Origin: Echiichthys vipera
Taxonomy: Eukaryota > Chordata > Actinopteri > Perciformes > Trachinidae
Direction: 5' to 3'
DNA length: 64,000 nt
Assembly (NCBI GenBank): GCA_963691815.1
Contig: OY829653.1
Coordinates: 1,707,026 to 1,771,025, forward strand
Shown: piece after piece, positions 1 to 12,060 of the stretch
Layout: every line of letters begins with the position of its first letter
Numbering within the stretch: the stretch's first letter is position 1
Made by a program: the position numbers and the translations under genes
The notes under the pieces: generated by a model
Databases searched by the model: none
Told to the model about the DNA's origin: nothing
The model's input: only the letters and a program-made list of their open reading frames with translations

Positions 1-2100
1 TGTGTGGTTAAAAATGAAAAGACGTCCAAACAAAATCATCTTAAAGTGACCTGATGACGTCACAAATGTCTTCAGATTATTCTTTATTTTCATCATCAGA
101 TATTAGAGACGTTTGTTTTGTGTATTATTAAATGTCTCAACATGAAAAATGTCTTTAAATGTTAAAAAAATTCAGTTTAATGTGAAATCAAAGAGAGAAA
201 ATTAGATATCTGCAGGTTTCAGAGGCTGAAAACAACTTTTTCTGATGAAAACTAAAAAAAAAAATGACTTCATGGATGAATTCATGTGATATTAAATAAG
301 CAAAAATAAGAATAAATCAGTTCATAGATCCAGAAGTGACCAGAGCAGCTTTAACTAAAGTCACATTCAAACATTTCCAGACTTTTCCACATTAAAACCA
401 AAGGAAGGAGCCCATTGGTGCTTTGTTGTGTGTGTAGGGACTCTTCTCATGCTGCTGCAGAGGTTTGCTGTTATTTTCAGCAGCATTAGTGGTTAAAAAA
501 GACCTTTGAATGCCTTCACCGTACTGCCCCGAGCTAATCACTGTTAGCCACGTCTGCCTGTTAGCATCTCTCCTGGATTTCTACCTTAATCGTTGTTACA
601 GGAGAAAAACTGTCTCCATGTTTCATTTGAAGAGTGTATTTGCAGAAAAAGACCCTGGGATGATTTTGCGCTGGAATTACACTTTAAAGTTGACAGTTTT
701 GATTTCTGGTGCACATTTAAGCAGATAAACCGTAAAATATACACATGTGTTCTTCTGTCCTCTGAGTATTTCACTGGTTTTACCGTCACAGCTTTTTAAC
801 ACACTGTTCAAAATATACTTCAAAAGTACTCATGATGCAGGATAATCTGTATTACGGCGTTATGGTCATTGATGCATTAAAGTGTGGATCACTTTAATGT
901 TGCAGCTGATGAAGGTGGGTTACGTTAAATGATGCTGGGCAGTTAAACCTCTAATAATGCATCATCATTAATAAGATTATATTTAGTTTTAAGGATCTGA
1001 ATCTGCAGAGAGTAGAAAGTACGAGCGCCTCAGATAAAAGTAAATGTACTCAGTGACTCTGTGTCGCTCTCACGTCTCAACACGCAGATGAAATTCCACT
1101 TTAAATTAGTTTTGCGTTCGTCTTTTCACCGCTCAGCTCCACGAAGGCGGGAGCGTGACGCCACCTTCCAAACCCACGACAACATTAAAGTGTGAGTGCG
1201 CTCTTAGTCCTGGAGCACTTGTTTTGAGGGTCCAGTGGCACTGCGGGCGGGTTTACTTGTCGGTGCATCAGTACCAAACGCAGAGGGCTGTGACAAAAAC
1301 GGACACCTGTGGTGAGTATGGCGTTTGTCAGTGGATTGTTTGTGTAAACACACCATTTCTGAATCAACCCAAGCTACTTTTTCTGCATTATACGTTGTTT
1401 AAGTACCAAGAGAGGCGGACTCACGTGTCTCTGATCGGCCAAACGTTCAGCTCTAATCCCTAAAAAGAGTATTTGCTGCTGACGTCCTGTGTCTGGTTCT
1501 CTTTTGGTACCTGAACTAAAACAAAACCCCAAGTGAGAGAGTTGTACCCAAAGCTATGCATCCAAACGGAATAACACGGGTGTCTTTGTGTAAATGATGC
1601 AGGTGTTTGGACTCGTGACGCGTCGGCGTCCGTGTAAATCCCGGGTTGTTGTTGTTTTTTAAAAGCAGTTTAATGTGTAAAAAATCTGTATGATATGATG
1701 TATATATGGACGTTTTATAAGCTACCGAACGTGGAATATTCCTTTTGTATATGACTTTTAATAAAAATGGCTTTTCCCCAAAATGGCTGACGTGTACTTT
1801 GGTGTTCGTGGTTTAAAGGAGGAGAGACGTGGAAAGAACAACGGGAATAAAAGAATAAAGACGGGTTTTCTGCTCATGTTGGAGAAAATACAGAAGCGCA
1901 GATGTGGAGGAAGCAAGCGTGCGGAGGACTTTTATTTTGAAGAACCACAAGAACACGACTCGAAGACGCAACAGTAGTTTCCATGAGTCTGTGAATGTTC
2001 TCATGTGTCCAGGTCGTCGTTCTCCTCAAAGCAGCTTCAGTCCAAAGCAACTGGACTTGGTTCTTTGTCAGGAAGACGTTTCACCTCTGATCCAAGAGGC
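1..2100. other. Non-coding flank, no gene recognised
   Basis: This stretch is moderately AT-rich and has no long open frame. The short open frames in it show no domain I recognise and overlap on both strands. Apart from the possible poly(A) signal near 1760, I see no splice-bounded exon or mobile element that I can name. It could be the 3'UTR of a plus-strand gene lying to the left, but nothing coding confirms that. Confidence 0.5.
1760..1812 (+). terminator. Possible poly(A) signal with GT-rich downstream element
   Basis: An AATAAA hexamer at 1760-1765 is followed about 25-45 bases later by a T/G-rich stretch (about 1793-1812), the usual layout of a vertebrate cleavage and polyadenylation site. 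If real, a plus-strand gene ends here and converges on ccne2. AATAAA is common by chance in AT-rich DNA, so this is weak. Confidence 0.3.
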
Positions 2101-2117
2101 TTCATCAGTTCATGTAC

Positions 2118-2220
2118 GCATCTGACCAGGACCAGGAACAGGACAAGGACCAGGACCAGGCTGGGACTGGACCAGGACCAGGGCCAGGCTGGGACTGGAC
2201 CAGGCTGGGGCTGGTCCAAC
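2118..2220. repeat. GACCAG-type simple/minisatellite repeat
   Basis: Degenerate tandem copies of a short GGACCAGGACCAG/GGCTGGGACTGG motif. Related CTGGTCCTGG motifs recur in the opposite strand sense at 2355-2402 and inside the 60-bp minisatellite that follows, so the region 2.1-2.9 kb looks like one decaying family. Confidence 0.75.
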
Positions 2221-2574
2221 TAACTGGTGTGAGATCCAGGTATTTAACCTCTCACAGGCCGATGATGTCACTGGAACCCTTTGTGCTCCAAGTGCCAATG
2301 ACCGTCATTAGAGTTACGGTCGTTGGTGGAAGTTGGTCTGGACTTGGTTAGTGCTGGTCCAGTCCCAGCCTGCTCCTGGTCCTGGTACTGGTCCTGGTCC
2401 AGTCGTTGGTGGAAGTAGGTCTGGACTTTGTTAGTGCTCTATTGAGTCTTAACGACCGTCGTTGGAGTCACAGGAGGACGTTTGTGAACAGTTGTTCTTT
2501 GAGGTTGAATGAAGGGATGAAAGGGCAGCATTGTAAACTGGAGAGAAGTGGTGTCTCAGACCTCCTCCTCTGTT

Positions 2575-2875
2575 TACCCATGGTCCAGTCCCAGCCTGGT
2601 CCTGGTCCTGGTGTCTCCGCCCTCCACCTCTGGTTAGCCATGGTCCAGTCCCAGCCTGGTCCTGGTCCTGGTGTCTCAGACCTCCTCCTCTGGTTAGCCA
2701 TGGTCCAGTCCCAGCCTGGTCCTGGTCCTGGTGTCTCCGACCTCCTCCTCTGGTTAGCCATGGTCCAGTCCCAGCCTGGTCCTGGTGTCTCAGACCTCCT
2801 CCTCTGGTTAGAGATGGTCCAGTCCCAGCCTGGTCCTGGTCCTGGTCCTGGTGTCTCAGACCTCCTCCTCTGTTT
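2575..2875. repeat. 60-bp minisatellite, about 6 copies
   Basis: The unit runs from TGGTCCAGTCCCAGCC through CTGGTCCTGG to CCTCCTCCTCTGGTTAGCCA and repeats with an exact 60-base period from 2581 to about 2780. The last copies vary by loss or gain of CTGGTC hexamers. The unit length is divisible by three and mostly free of stops, which explains the long open frames on both strands here (173 aa plus, 164 aa minus). I do not regard these as genes. Confidence 0.9.
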
Positions 2876-2879
2876 AGCG

Positions 2880-4266
2880 ATTGGTTTCTCTACTTTTACA
2901 TTGATGCTTCTTTTCCTCCTCTTTTGAACCATCTGTCCTCTCGGTCCAGGATTTGGACACACACCAAAAAAATCACACCATTTAACAAGGATTAGAGGAG
3001 TTTGACTGACAGTTAGCGTTAGCTGTTAGCGTTAGCCGAAGAAGCAAAACGCTTTAGAAATGGTCAAACTTTAACATCTTTAATTATAAAATAATCATCA
3101 ATCAATAAAAGTGTTTCCAATCTTTCATTTTTAAATAAACAAACAAACAAAAAACAAAGAACTCTTTAACAAAAAACCCAGAAAATAACGTTTTGCAGGT
3201 CAATTCATTAATCAAATTACCTTTAATTCATCATTTCCTTCATTCAATCATTAATTATTATTATTATTATTATAACATTTTAGAGTAAAAGGTTTTATCT
3301 CTTTAGTTTTTATTCCATAAACAAACAGAAAATACTGTAAAAATGTTTATTTTTCTATTTTCTGTTTCCAGTAAACTGAACTGTAACGATATTTAATGTT
3401 TTAAAAATGACCTTTTATGCGTTTTAAACCTTTTATAAGTTTTAAATGATTAAGTTTTTTTTGTTATTTCTCCCAAGGCTTTTAATATTTCATGTAAATC
3501 ACTTTAAATAACCTTGTTGTTGAATAATAATAAAATAAACTCGCCTTAGAAATAAAATGTTGAATAAAATAGGAATAAATCTTTAAATCAACCAGTTCCT
3601 GTAATATCCAATAATCTGCATTATTAGATAAAAAACAACCTTTTAGGAGAAAGTAGTCCCTACTGTTTGCAAACATTTGGAGGAAGTTATTTTATATTAA
3701 TATTATATTGGTTTGATGTTTCCTCGTGAGGCCACAGTGCCCCCGTGTGGTGAACGCTGGTTTCACACTCTGACATGTTTTTATATATTTACACTATTTT
3801 CACTTTCTGTGGCTCAGTTTTCACCTTTTTAAAAAGTGAAATGTGCAAAAACAAAACGTGAAAGAGCAGCAGGCGACATGGAAACCTGCGTCACATTCAA
3901 TAATAATGAAACAGTCATCACTCAAGCGCTCCGCGGTACTTTTACCGGAGTGTTTCTGGTTTTAAATGCGTCTCAGAGGGAAATATTTCACTATTCACAC
4001 ATTTATTTCACACGTACTCATTTAAAATCATAATACTGGGATAAATACACCATCTTAGACTGGAAACACAACATGAAGATGCTCTTTTGTGTTTTAATTG
4101 GTGATTAAAAAACAGAATATTATATATAATATAATGATATAACACTTTAAAGGACTCAGTTTTTATACTTTTACTCTCATAAAGGGTCTGAAAACTTTTT
4201 CCCCAACTGATAAACACAAGAAATTCTTAATAGGAGTTGATTTTGGTATTAACCGTGTTTTTTAAT
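2880..4266. other. AT-rich non-coding sequence
   Basis: AT-rich sequence without a recognisable gene. It contains a short (ATT)n run near 3255 and many A/T homopolymers. At 2984-3023 there is a 40-base segment that recurs exactly, inverted, at 54454-54493. Nothing else could be assigned. Confidence 0.5.
2984..3023 (+). repeat. Dispersed 40-bp repeat, copy 1
   Basis: Starts AACAAGGATTAGAGGAG and ends GACAGTTAGCGTTAGC. The same 40 bases are present as the reverse complement at 54454-54493. Flanking GTTAGC repeats continue on one side in both copies. It is probably a fragment of a dispersed element whose family I cannot name. Confidence 0.75.
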
Positions 4267-4686
4267 TCTTTATTTCAGGGGTAGCCCAAGTTTCAAGTCT
4301 CTAATCCTAAACCTAATCCTAAACCCCAATCCTGAACCCTAACCCTAATCTCAAACCCTAACCCTAACCATAACCCTAATCTCAAACCCTAACCCCATTT
4401 TAAATAGGCCATAACTTTTGATAGGAACGTCGTAGAGACTCCATCTTGGTACCGATGGAAAGCCCATGGCCATAAATAGGGGGGTAGGCGAAGTCTCAAC
4501 AAATGAGCACCTAAGGTAAAAAAAATAGGCACACAAATGTTCAAGATCAAAGGGTTCCCGACGTCCGATCGCAACGAAACTAGCACGAGTGCACTCAGCA
4601 CCCACGAAATAGGGGGGGTAGCCAAAATTTCAAGTCTCTAAACTAACCCTAATCCTGAACCCTAACCCTAACCCTAATCTCAAACC

Positions 4687-4721
<35 letters not shown>

Positions 4722-7700
4722 TCTCAAACCCTCACACTAACCCTAACCCTAACCCTAATCTCAAACCTTAACCCCATTTTAAATAGGCCATAACTTTTGA
4801 TAGGAACGTCGTAGAGACTCCATCTTGGTACCGATGGAAAGCCCATGGCCATAAATAGGGGGGTAGGCGAAGTCTCAACAAATGAGCACCTAAGGAAAAA
4901 AAAAATAGGCACACAAATGTTCAAGATCAAGGGGTTCCTGACGTCCGATCGCCACGAAACTAGCACGAGTGCACTCAGCACCCATGAAATAGGGGGGGTA
5001 GCCAAAATTTCAAGTCTCTAAACTAACCCTAACCCCTAATCCTGAACCCTAACCCTAACCCTAATCTTAAACCCTAACCCTAACCCTAACCCTAATCTCA
5101 AACCTTAAAGCCATTTTAAATAGGCCATAACTTTTGATAGGAACATCGTAGAGACTCCATCTTGGTATCGATGGAAAGCCCATGGCCATAAATAGGGGGG
5201 TAGGCGAAGTCTCAACAAATGAGCACCTAAGGAAAAAAAAATAGGCACTCAAATGTTCAAGATCAAAGGGTTCCCGACGTCCGATCGCAACGAAACTAGC
5301 ACGAGTGCACTCAGCACCCACGACATAGGGGGGGGTAGCCAAAATTTCAAGTCTCTAAACTAACCCTAACCCCTAAACCCTAACCCTAATCCTGAACCCT
5401 AACCCTAACCCTAATCTCAAACCCTAACCCTAACCCTAACCCTAACCCTAACCCTAACCCTAATCTCAAACCCTAACCCTAATCCTGAACCCTAACCCTA
5501 ACCCTAATCTCAAACCCTAACCCTAACCCTAACCCTAACCCTAATCTCAAACCTTAACCCTAACCCTAACCCTAACCCCTAAACCCTAACCCTAATCCTG
5601 AACCCTAACCCTAACCCTAATCTCAAACCCTAACCCTAACCCTAACCCTAACCCTAATCTCAAACCTTAACCCCATATTAAATAGGCCATAACTTTTTAT
5701 AGGAACGTCGTAGAGACTCCATCTTGGTACCGATGGAAAGCCCTTGGCCATAAATAGGGGGGTAGGCGAAGTCTCAACAAATGAGCACCTAAGGAAAAAA
5801 AAATAGGCACACAAATGTTCAAGATCAAAGGGTTCCCGACGTCCGATCGCAATGAAACTAGCACGAGTGCACTCAGCACCCACGAAATAGGGGGGGTAGC
5901 CAAAATTTCAAGTCTCTAAACTAACCCTAACCCCTAAACCCTAACCCTAATCCTGAACCCTAACCCTGACCCTAATCTCAAACCCTAACCCTAACCCTAA
6001 CCCTAATCTCAAACCCTAACCCTAACCCTAACCCTAACCCTAATCTCAAACCTTAACCCCATTTTAAATAGGCCATAACTTTTGATAGGAAGGTCGTAGA
6101 GACTCCATCTTGGTACCGATGGAAAGCCCATGGCCATAAATAGGGGGGTAGGCGAAGTCTCAACAAATGAGCACCTAAGGAAAAAAAAATAGGCACACAA
6201 ATGTTCAAGATTAAAGGGTTCCTGACCTCCGATCGCAACGAAACTAGGACGAGTGCACTCAGCACCCACGAAATAGGGGGGGTAGCCAAAATTTCAAGTC
6301 TCTAAACTAACCCTAACCCCTAAACCCTAACCCTAATCCTGAACCCTAACCCTAACCCTAATCTCAAACCCTAACCCTAACCCCAACCCTAACCCTAATC
6401 TCAAACCTTAACCCCAATTTAAATAGGCCATAACTTTTGATAGGAACATAGTAGAGACTCCATCTTGGTACCGATGGAAAGCCCATGGCCATAAATAGGG
6501 GGGTAGGCGAAGTCTCAACAAATGAGCACCTAAGGAAAAAAAATAGGCACTCAAATGTTCAAGATCAAAGGGTTCCCGACGTCCGATCGCAACGAAACTA
6601 GCACGAGTGCACTCAGCACCCATGAAATAGGGGGGGTAGCCAAAATTTCAAGTCTCTAAACTAACCCTAACCCCTAAACCCTAACCCTAATCCTGAACCC
6701 TAACCCTAACCCTAATCTCAAACCCTAACCCTAACCCTAACCCTAACCCTAATCTCAAACCCTAACCCTAACCCTAACCCTAATCTCAAACCTTAACCCC
6801 ATATTAAATAGGCCATAACTTTTTATAGGAACGTCGTAGAGACTCCATCTTGGTACCGATGGAAAGCCCTTGGCCATAAATAGGGGGGTAGGCGAAGTCT
6901 CAACAAATGAGCACCTAAGGAAAAAAAAATAGGCACACAAATGTTCAAGATCAAAGGTTTCCCGACGTCCGATCGCAACGAAACTAGCACGAGTGCACTC
7001 AGCACCCACGAAATAGGGGGGGTAGCCAAAATTTCAAGTCTCTAAACTAACCCTAACCCCTAAACCCTAACCCTAATCCTGAACCCTAACCCTAACCCTA
7101 ATCTCAAACCCTAACCCTAACCCTAATCTCAAACCCTAACCCTAACCCTAATCTCAAACCTTAACCCCATTTTAAATAGGCCATAACTTTTGATAGGAAC
7201 GTCGTAGAGACTCCATCTTGGTACCGATGGAAAGCCCATGGCCATAAATAGGGGGGTAGGCGAAGTCTCAACAAATGAGCACCTAAGGAAAAAAAAATAG
7301 GCACTCAAATGTTCAAGATCAAAGGGTTCCCGACGTCCGATCGCAACGAAACTAGCACGAGTGCACTCAGCACCCACGAAATAGGGGGGGTAGCCAAAAT
7401 TTCAAGTCTCTAAACTAACCCTAATCCTGAACCCTAACCCTAACCCTAATCTCAAACCCTGACCCTAACCCTAACCCTAATCTCAAACCCTAACCCTAAC
7501 CCTAACCCTAACCCTAATCTCAAACCTTGACCCCATTCTAAATAGGCCATAACTTTTGATAGGAACGTCGTAGAGACTCCATCTTGGTACCGATGGAAAG
7601 CCCATGGCCATAAATAGGGGGGTAGGCGAAGTCTCAACAAATGAGCACCTAAGGAAAAAAAAATAGGCACACAAATGTTCAAGATCATAGGGTTCCCGAC

Positions 7701-8154
7701 GTCCGATCGCAACGAAACTAGCACGAGTGCACTCAGCACCCACGAAATAGGGGGGGTAGCCAAAATTTCAAGTCTCTTAACTAACCCTAACCCCTAAACC
7801 CTAACCCTAATCCTGAACCCTAACCCTAACCCTCATCTCAAACCCTAACCCTAACCCTAATCTCAAACCCTAACCCTAACCCTAATCTCAAACCTTAACC
7901 CCATTTTAAATAGGCCATAACTTTTGATAGGAAGGTCGTAGAGACTCCATCTTGGTACCGATGGAAAGCCCATGGCCATAAATAGGGGGGTAGGCGAAGT
8001 CTCAACAAATGAGCACCTAAGGAAAAAAAAAATAGGCACACAAATGTTCAAGATCAAGGGGTTCCTGACGTCCGATCGCCACGAAACTAGCACGAGTGCA
8101 CTCAGCACCCACGAAATAGGGGGGGGGGTAGCCAAAATTTCAAGTCTCTAAACT

Positions 8155-11100
8155 AACCCTAACCCCTAATCCTGAACCCTAACCCTAACCCTAATCTTAA
8201 ACCCTAACCCTAACCCTAACCCTAATCTCAAACCCTAAACCTAACCCTAACCCTAACCCTGACCCTAATCTCAAACCCTAACCCTAACCCTAATCTCAAA
8301 CCTTAACCCTAACCCTAACCCTAACCCTAATCTCAAACCTTAACCCCATTTTAAATAGGCCATAACTTTTGATAGGAACATAGTAGAGACTCCATCTTGG
8401 TACCGATGGAAAGCCCATGGCCATAAATAGGGGGGTAGGCGAAGTCTCAACAAATGAGCACCTAAGGAAAAAAAAATAGGCACTCAAATGTTCAAGATCA
8501 AAGGGTTCCCGACGTCCGATCGCAACGAAACTAGCAGGAGTGCACTCAGCACCCACGAAATAGGGGGGGTAGCCAAAATTTCAAGTCTCTAAACTAACCC
8601 TAACCCCTAAACCCTAACCCTAATCCTGAACCCTAACCCTAACCCTAATCTCAAACCCTAACCCTAACCCTAACCCTAACCCTAATCTCAAACCCTAACC
8701 CTAACCCTAACCCTAACCCTAATCTCAAACCTTAACCCCATATTAAATAGGCCATAACTTTTTATAGGAACGTCGTAGAGACTCCATCTTGGTACCGATG
8801 GAAAGCCCTTGGCCATAATTAGGGGGGTAGGCGAAGTCTCAACAAATGAGCACCTAAGGAAAAAAAAATAGGCACACAGATGTTCAAGATCAAAGGGTTC
8901 CCGACGTCCGATCGCAACGAAACTAGCACGAGTGCACTCAGCACCCATGAAATAGGGGGGTAGAAAAATTTCAAGTCATTAAACTAACCCTAACCCCTAA
9001 ACCCTAACCCTAATCCTGAACCCTAACCCTAACCCTAATCTCAAACCCTAACCCTAACCCTAATCTCAAACCCTAACCCTAACCCTAACCCTAATCTCAA
9101 ACCCTAACCCTAACCTTAACCCTAATCTCAAACCCTAACCCTAACCCTAACCCTAACGCTAACCCTAATCTCAAACCCTAACCCTAACCCTAACCCTAAT
9201 CTCAAACCCTAACCCTAACCCTAACCCTAACGCTAACCCTAATCTCAAACCTTAACCCCATTTTAAATAGGCCATAACTTTTGATAGGAACGTCGTAAAG
9301 ACTCCATCTTGGTACCGATGGAAAGCCCATGGCCATAAATAGGGGGGTAGGCGAAGTCTCAACAAATGAGCACCTAAGGAAAAAAAAATAGGCACACAAA
9401 TGTTCAAGATCAAAGGGTTCCCGACGTCCGATCGCAACGAAACTAGCACGAGTGCACTCAGCACCCACGAAATAGGGGGGGTAGCCAAAATTTCAAGTCT
9501 CTAAACTAACCCTAACCCCTAAACCCTAACCCTAATCCTGAACCCTAACCCTAACCCTAATCTCAAACCCTAACCCTAACCCTAACCCTAATCTCAAACC
9601 TTAACCCCATTTTAAATAGGCCATAACTTTTGATAGGAACGTCGTAGAGACTCCATCTTGGTACCGATGGAAAGCCCATGGCCATAAATAGGGGGGTAGG
9701 CGAAGTCTCAACAAATGAGCACCTAAGGAAAAAAAAATAGGCACACAAATGTTCAAGATCAAAGGGTTCCCGACGTCCGATCGCAACGAAACTAGCACGA
9801 GTGCACTCAGCACCCACGAAATAGGGGGGGTAGCCAAAATTTCAAGTCTCTAAACTAACCCTAACCCCTAAACCCTAACCCTAATCTTGAACCCTAACCC
9901 TAATCTCAAACCCTAACCCTAACCCTAACCCTAACCCTAATCTCAAACCCTAACCCTAACCCTAACCCTAACCCTAACCCTAATCTCAAACCTTAACCCC
10001 ATTTTAAATAGGCCATAACTTTTGATAGGAACGTCGTAGAGACTCCATCTTGGTACCGATGGAAAGCCCATGGCCATAATTAGGGGGGTAGGCGAAGTCT
10101 CAACAAATGAGCACCTAAGGAAAAAAAATAGGCACACAATTGTTCAAGATCAAAGGGTTCCCGACGTCCGATCGCAACGAAACTAGCACGAGTGAACTCA
10201 GCACCCATGAAATAGGGGGGGTAGCCAAAATTTCAAGTCTCTAAACTAACCCTAACCCCTAAACCCTAACCCTAATCCTGAACCCTAACCCTAACCCTAA
10301 TCTCAAACCCTAACCCTAACCCTAACCCTAACCCTAATCTCAAACCCTAACCCTAACCCTAACCCTAACCCTAATCTCAAACCTTAACCCCATTTTAAAT
10401 AGGCCATAACTTTTGATAGGAACGTCGTAGAGACTCCATCTTGGTACCGATGGAAAGCCCATGGCCATAAATAGGGGGGTAGGCGAAGTCTCAACAAATG
10501 AGCACCTAAGGAAAAAAAAATAGGCACACAAATGTTCAAGATCAAAGGGTTCCCGACGTCCGATCGCAACGAAACTAGCACGAGTGCACTCAGCACCCAC
10601 GAAATAGGGGGGGTAGCCAAAATTTCAAGTCTCTAAACTAACCCTAACCCCTAAACCCTAACCCTAATCCTGAACCCTAACCCTAACCCTAATCTCAAAC
10701 CCTAACCCTAACCCTAACCCTAACCCTAACCCTAATCTCAAACCTTAACCCCATTTTAAATAGGCCATAACTTTTGATAGGAACGTCGTAGAGACTCCAT
10801 CTTGGTACCGATGGAAAGCCCATGGCCATAAATAGGGGGGTAGGCGAAGTCTCAACAAATGAGCACCTAAGGAAAAAAAAATAGGCACACAAATGTTCAA
10901 GACTAAAGGGTTCCCGACGTCCGATCGCAACGAAACTAGCACGAGTGCACTCAGCACCCACGAAATAGGGGGGGTAGCCAAAATTTCAAGTCTCTAAACT
11001 AACCCTAACCCCTAAACCCTAACCCTAATCCTGAACCCTAACCCTAACCCTAATCTCAAACCCTAACCCTAACCCTAACCCTAACCCTAACCCTAATCTC

Positions 11101-12060
11101 AAACCTTAACCCCATTTTAAATAGGCCATAACTTTTGATAGGAACGTCGTAGAGACTCCATCTTGGTACCGATGGAAAGCCCATGGCCATAAATAGGGGG
11201 GTAGGCGAAGTCTCAACAAATGAGCACCTAAGGAAAAAAAAATAGGCACACAAATGTTCCAGATCAAAGGGTTCCCGACGTCCGATCGCAACGAAACTAG
11301 CACGAGTGCACTCAGCACCCACGAAATAGGGGGGGTAGCCAAAATTTCAAGTCTCTAAACTAACCCTAACCCCTAAACCCTAACCCTAATCCTGAACCCT
11401 AACCCTAATCTCAAACCCTAACCCTAACCCTAACCCTAACCCTAACCCTAATCTCAAACCTTAACCCCATTTTAAATAGGCCATAACTTTTGATAGGAAC
11501 GTCGTAGAGACTCCATCTTGGTACCGATGGAAAGCCCATGGCCATAAATAGGGGGGTAGGCGAAGTCTCAACAAATGAGCACCTAAGGAAAAAAAAATAG
11601 GCACACAAATGTTCAAGATAAAAGGGTTCCCGACGTCCGATCGCAACGAAACTAGCACGAGTGCACTCAGCACCCACGAAATAGGGGGGGTAGCCAAAAT
11701 ATCAAGTCTCTAAACTAACCCTAACCCCTAAACCCTAACCCTAATCCTGAACCTTAACCCTAACCCTAATCTCAAACCCTAACCCTAACCCTAACCCTAA
11801 CCCTAACCCTAATCTCAAACCTTAACCCCATTTTAAATAGGCCATAACTTTTGATAGGAACGTTGTAGAGACTCCATCTTGGTACCGATGGAAAGCCCAT
11901 GGCCATAAATAGGGGGGTAGGCGAAGTCTCAACAAATGAGCACCTAAGGAAAAAGAAATAAATAGGCACACAAATGTTCAAGATCAAAGGGTTCCCGACG
12001 TCCGATCGCAACGAAACTAGCACGAGTGCACTCAGCACCCACGAAATAGGGGGGGTAGCC
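8155..12060. repeat. Higher-order satellite block, copy A
   Basis: Ten consecutive satellite units whose private variants recur in the same order in copies B and C. The diagnostic variants are CACACAGATGTTC near 8873, the altered spacer GTAGAAAAATTTCAAGTCATT starting near 8960, CGTAAAGACTCC near 9292, TGTTCCAGATC near 11256 and the insertion GAAATAAATAGG near 11956. Units line up with copy B at a fixed offset of 6626 bases. Confidence 0.85.

Noticed and set aside
2406..2962. 173-aa plus and 164-aa minus open frames
   Set aside because: Both lie on the 60-bp minisatellite, whose length is a multiple of three; the peptides are pure repeats.
4290..4400. True chromosome end (terminal telomere)
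   Set aside because: Telomere-type hexamers are interrupted by cores and flanked by unique sequence on both sides, so the array is interstitial.
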